Shown here: positions 61,579 through 64,000 of the stretch, one piece after another
Numbering within the stretch: the stretch's first letter is position 1
How the letters are laid out: the number at the start of each line of letters is the position of its first letter
Assembly: GCF_014191505.1 (NCBI RefSeq)
Contig: NZ_JACHWS010000001.1
Coordinates: 1,488,001 to 1,552,000 of the forward strand
Reading direction: 5' to 3'
DNA length: 64,000 nucleotides
DNA from: Hoyosella altamirensis
GTDB lineage: Bacteria; Actinomycetota; Actinomycetes; Mycobacteriales; Mycobacteriaceae
Translations under genes and position numbers: made by a program
Notes under the pieces: generated by a model
What the model was told of the DNA's origin: nothing
What the model saw: only the letters and a program-made list of their open reading frames with translations
The model's database searches: none

Positions 61579-61905
61579 ACACTGCTGAGTATCAAAAACC
61601 CTCGCTGACCCAGCGTCCAGGCCCACTCTTCGCCAGTCAATCTCGTTGGAGTGCAATATCACCGCTTCCCTCGGGATGGTGTTGAAGGCGTGCGATCCCG
61701 GGCTCCTCAACGACTTGTCAACGACCTTCCCCGGCTGTGACAGGCGCAGTGCAGCCACCAACTAGACCGGGAAGGAGTACTACAGGAAGCCGCAGACGTT
61801 TGGTGAGATACACGCACAAGGCACCTCGAGACTGTCCCAGTCTCCAACAAGCTCCGAGACAGCCACACTGGCTAGGGCTGCGGGGGAGCACGCGACCTCT
61901 CGAAG
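61579..61905. other. Gap with no supported gene
   Basis: Only short frames without recognisable domains. The minus-strand frame next to the repeat ends in QRRNTVA, copied from the antitoxin. Confidence 0.35.
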
Positions 61906-62499
61906 CTAAACGTGCCGTAAAAACGTTTTCAGTGCCGCGGGGGTGAAGTATTGATGCGTCCGCATCCCCAAAGGCTCGGCTGAGGCTACGTTTGCGGCGC
62001 TGTCGTCGACGAAAATGCACCGGTTAGGTGCAACTCCGAGTTGCGTGGCAACCTCAAGATAGATCCAGTGGTCCGGTTTCGCTGACCGAAGCACCGAACT
62101 GTTGAACACCCAATCGAACTCGTTGTTAAGGCTGAGCTTTTCAAGATCCTCGTCCAACCGGTCGGTAGCGTTAGAGAGTAAGACAACCGTTCGTTCCTTC
62201 CGCTGTTCCCGCACGATGTCCAGCACTGCGTGATTCACAGTTCCGACAGCGTCAGACCACAACCGCACGGCTGTTTCCGCGGCTTTTCCGTACCGGGACG
62301 AGAGCCTCGCGCAGATCTCTGTACGCCACCTAAGGTCGCTGATCTCGCCCGTCACCGCTAGCCTGAGCAGGTCGTGGTGGCCCAAGACGATTCCGGAAAG
62401 AGCTCCGTCCGGTAAACCGCTGGCAGCCTCCGCAGACGACATGATTGCCGGGTCCCAGAGACGAACGACGCCATCCAGATCGAGAATCAACGATTCCAT
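61906..62499 (-). CDS. HAD family hydrolase
   Basis: Protein of 197 residues from ATG 62499. HAD motifs are in order: DLDGVVRLWD (nucleophile Asp), VVLLSNATDR (motif II), SAKPDHWIYLEV (motif III Lys) and CIFVDDSAANVASA (motif IV). The cap is small and helical, as in subfamily IA phosphatases and haloacid dehalogenases. The longer frame upstream runs into non-coding sequence. It is divergent from a small membrane protein. Confidence 0.88.
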   Translation of the reverse strand: MESLILDLDGVVRLWDPAIMSSAEAASGLPDGALSGIVLGHHDLLRLAVTGEISDLRWRTEICARLSSRYGKAAETAVRLWSDAVGTVNHAVLDIVREQRKERTVVLLSNATDRLDEDLEKLSLNNEFDWVFNSSVLRSAKPDHWIYLEVATQLGVAPNRCIFVDDSAANVASAEPLGMRTHQYFTPAALKTFLRHV

Positions 62500-62662
62500 G
62501 TGCCAAGTGAACCACCTTGCGGACGGCCACGCTGACCCTGCGGAACCGCTGTAAGGCGGCAGAGATGCGTAAGGATGTGTGCTGCTCCTTCGGGGCATCG
62601 TGCAGACCTGGCTATCTCCCATATGATTCGGTTTCGGCATCGACAGTATCCGGAGGCGTGAG

Positions 62663-63130
62663 ATGGGCTGGCGGCATACCAAGCGGGCGTTGTTCGCGCG
62701 GCACAGCAACCCGTGGAGCGCTTGGACGCGCTGGGCGAGCGCCCCGCTGATTCTAATCCCAGTCTGGCGACGTAGCTGGCGCGACGCCGCACTCGTCGGC
62801 GCGTGGATGGCGATCAATCCGGTCGTGTTCAGCAAACCCGCCCACGACCGAGCATGGTCCACTCGGGCGATCCTCGGCGAGGAACTGTGGATCGAAGAAC
62901 GGCCTATGGACGCCGCCATGGCCGTCGACGCCGCCGCGACCGCGGCCGGAATCACTGCGATGATCGCGGCCCATCGACACCGAACCGTCCCTGCTGCAGC
63001 CGCCACCGCCGCGATGATGGGGTTGCTGATGGTGTACTGGGAGCTGATGGCCCGGTACCTCGACCGCAACGTGGGCCTTGACAGGGAAGCGCCCAGTCTC
63101 AAAAGACTGGTTCGGACTGATTCCCCGTGA
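62663..63130 (+). CDS. Small integral membrane protein (DUF6653-like)
   Basis: Protein of 155 residues with WTRWASAPLILIPVWRRSWRD, MAINPVVFSKPAHDRAWSTR and the C-terminal helix AATAAMMGLLMVYWELMARYLDR. The NPVxFxxP and RxxxGE-like blocks (ILGEELWIEERP) recall the DUF6653 group found in halophiles and actinobacteria. Function unknown. Confidence 0.7.
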   Translation: MGWRHTKRALFARHSNPWSAWTRWASAPLILIPVWRRSWRDAALVGAWMAINPVVFSKPAHDRAWSTRAILGEELWIEERPMDAAMAVDAAATAAGITAMIAAHRHRTVPAAAATAAMMGLLMVYWELMARYLDRNVGLDREAPSLKRLVRTDSP

Positions 63131-63194
63131 CCATGCTCAGGCTGTGCGCGACTTATTGCAACTTGCGCTGCAGGCTCGGAGGTGGTGATCGATC

Positions 63195-63420
63195 GTGAGT
63201 ACTGCAGGAACCGAAGGCGTGCCGCGTGCAGTGTGAGTCCCAGTTGCTCGATATCGCTGCCGAGCAGATAGCGCGGACCGGCTATGCCGGGTTGTCAGTG
63301 GGAGACGTCGCGATGCAGGCCGGGGTGTCGAAGCCGCTCGTCTACGCCTACTTCGACACCAAGGACGCCACTGGATTCGGAGTTTGGCGGCTTGCCGGTG
63401 GCATCGTGCGCAGGTGAAGT
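63195..63420 (+). pseudogene. Broken TetR family regulator
   Basis: From GTG 63195 the frame reads STAGTEGVPRAV then stops; in another frame the sequence continues ESQLLDIAAEQIARTGYAGL, SVGDVAMQAGVSKPLVYAYFDTKDA, a TetR HTH. A deletion of about two bases near 63232 accounts for the first break. After the HTH no ligand domain follows in any frame. Confidence 0.6.
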
Positions 63421-63569
63421 CACCGGTGCTGCGTGGGCGCCCGCGCACGGTGTTGCAAGCGTTGACCTCAATCGTCATCGGCAATCACCCGTGCGGGTAC
63501 CGGTCAAGTACCAAGCCGTCGGACGACCAGCACCGACGAAGGCCGCACTTCTCGCGCGATTCGTTCAGG

Positions 63570-63776
63570 ATGGCATCGTGGACCTCGACGATCTCTACAG
63601 TGACTACCAACGGGCGTGCGATCGCCGAACTCATTCCACTGCGACGTTGCCGCACCGTCACTCGCGATCAATTTGCCGCAGGATCTCGAAACGCACCGAT
63701 CGTCGACGTAGAGCGGTTTCGTTCCGACCTTAGCGATACGCTCGCCGACGACCTGACCGACCCGTATGCAGACTAA
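63570..63776 (+). pseudogene. Phd-type antitoxin fragment
   Basis: The frame encodes STVTTNGRAIAELIPL followed by TRDQFAAGSRNAPIVDVERF and ends in DDLTDPYAD, the pattern of the second half of Phd antitoxins (wing plus acidic toxin-binding tail). The N-terminal helix region is missing and no PIN toxin follows. It is probably a remnant joined to the broken TetR gene. Confidence 0.5.
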
Positions 63777-63881
63777 AGGGGAGGACGGCCCCCTCTGTTG
63801 ATATCGAGCACGAACCTGCGGATCATCAGAGATGACCAGGTCCAAGGCATCGAAGTATGGGGATAGGCTTGGGCCGTACCG

Positions 63882-64000
63882 TTACTTCCGTGCGGCGGTC
63901 AGTGCGGTTTCTCGGGCAGCGAGGAACAGATCGGTACAGCGGTCGATCACGGCGTCGCGGTGATAGCGACCGTTGTCTTTAAGAAGCGCAGCAACCAGTT
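63882..64000 (-). CDS. C-terminal end of a gene running in from the right edge
   Basis: The minus-strand frame is open from the window edge for 38 codons: LVAALLKDNGRYHRDAVIDR and so on, ending in TALTAARK before TAA. It looks like an alpha-helical C-terminus, but the family cannot be told from this much. Confidence 0.45.
   Translation of the reverse strand, partial: LVAALLKDNGRYHRDAVIDRCTDLFLAARETALTAARK

Noticed and set aside
1-64000. CRISPR arrays, rRNA, tRNA or riboswitches
   Set aside because: I saw no regularly spaced repeats, no rRNA-like or cloverleaf sequences and no known riboswitch consensus by reading; a covariance-model search was not possible.

Overview
The window looks like a high-GC actinobacterial chromosome or large plasmid, most likely from the Mycobacteriales (Rhodococcus/Gordonia/Hoyosella-like). 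The evidence is an IdeR/DtxR-type iron box, an EthR-like TetR regulator, a DesA3-like desaturase, frequent GTG/TTG starts, ATGA/GTGA start-stop overlaps, and a dense set of oxidative catabolic genes with local TetR regulators. I see no rRNA, tRNA or CRISPR array. The genus is an inference from gene content only.

Layout. 1-2040: left-truncated ferric-siderophore ABC transporter genes under an iron box. 2083-8798: composite-transposon-like structure, two essentially identical IS3-type elements in inverted orientation around a flavin amine oxidase, a GlxA/AraC regulator and a PfpI-family gene; each IS sits in the centre of an imperfect palindrome. 8835-19112: mixed small operons (ArsR-SRPBCC-DHFR trio, DJ-1 family proteins, isochorismatase/GlxA pair, NTF2/MarR pair, methyltransferase), a glycosyltransferase killed by a nonsense codon, and an eroded XRE regulator.

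19570-35090: a large catabolic cluster. One strand carries acyl-CoA synthetase, enoyl-CoA hydratase, Zn-alcohol dehydrogenase, aldehyde dehydrogenase, flavin amine oxidase (frameshifted), a Baeyer-Villiger-type monooxygenase, a 3-aminobutyryl-CoA ammonia-lyase-like hotdog protein, a DAO-type oxidase and an unknown membrane protein. Beyond the TetR gene lie an SCP2-like protein, a glutamine-synthetase-like ligase and a class I amidotransferase, with a divergent HSL-family hydrolase. A GTCATATGAC-type palindrome recurs at the three main promoters, which argues for one TetR regulon. I infer catabolism of an amine, possibly alicyclic, with a gamma-glutamylation step.

35044-43271: HxlR/quinone reductase pair, HD protein, and a TetR gene divergent from a CrtI-like oxidoreductase whose twin operators recur before a fatty-acid desaturase; between these are a cytochrome P450 pseudogene and a TetR remnant. 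43456-58504: a putative acyclic monoterpene (linalool/geraniol-type) cluster: MpaB-like oxygenase, linalool dehydratase/isomerase-domain protein (frameshifted) with a small coupled membrane ORF, two TetR regulators, an FMO-SDR fusion, acetoacetate-decarboxylase-like protein, old yellow enzyme, PucR regulator, CoA ligase, aldehyde dehydrogenase and GMC alcohol oxidase.

58545-64000: a scarred region. A deleted relic of the MpaB-LDI-TetR block leads into a 273-bp direct repeat; the second copy lies 2.4 kb away and between them are two Phd/VapC modules and an orphan VbhA-type antitoxin. Then come a HAD hydrolase, a small membrane protein, and remnants of a TetR gene and a Phd antitoxin. Several genes in the window carry single disruptions (nonsense or frameshift); these may be real decay or assembly errors and need read-level checking.
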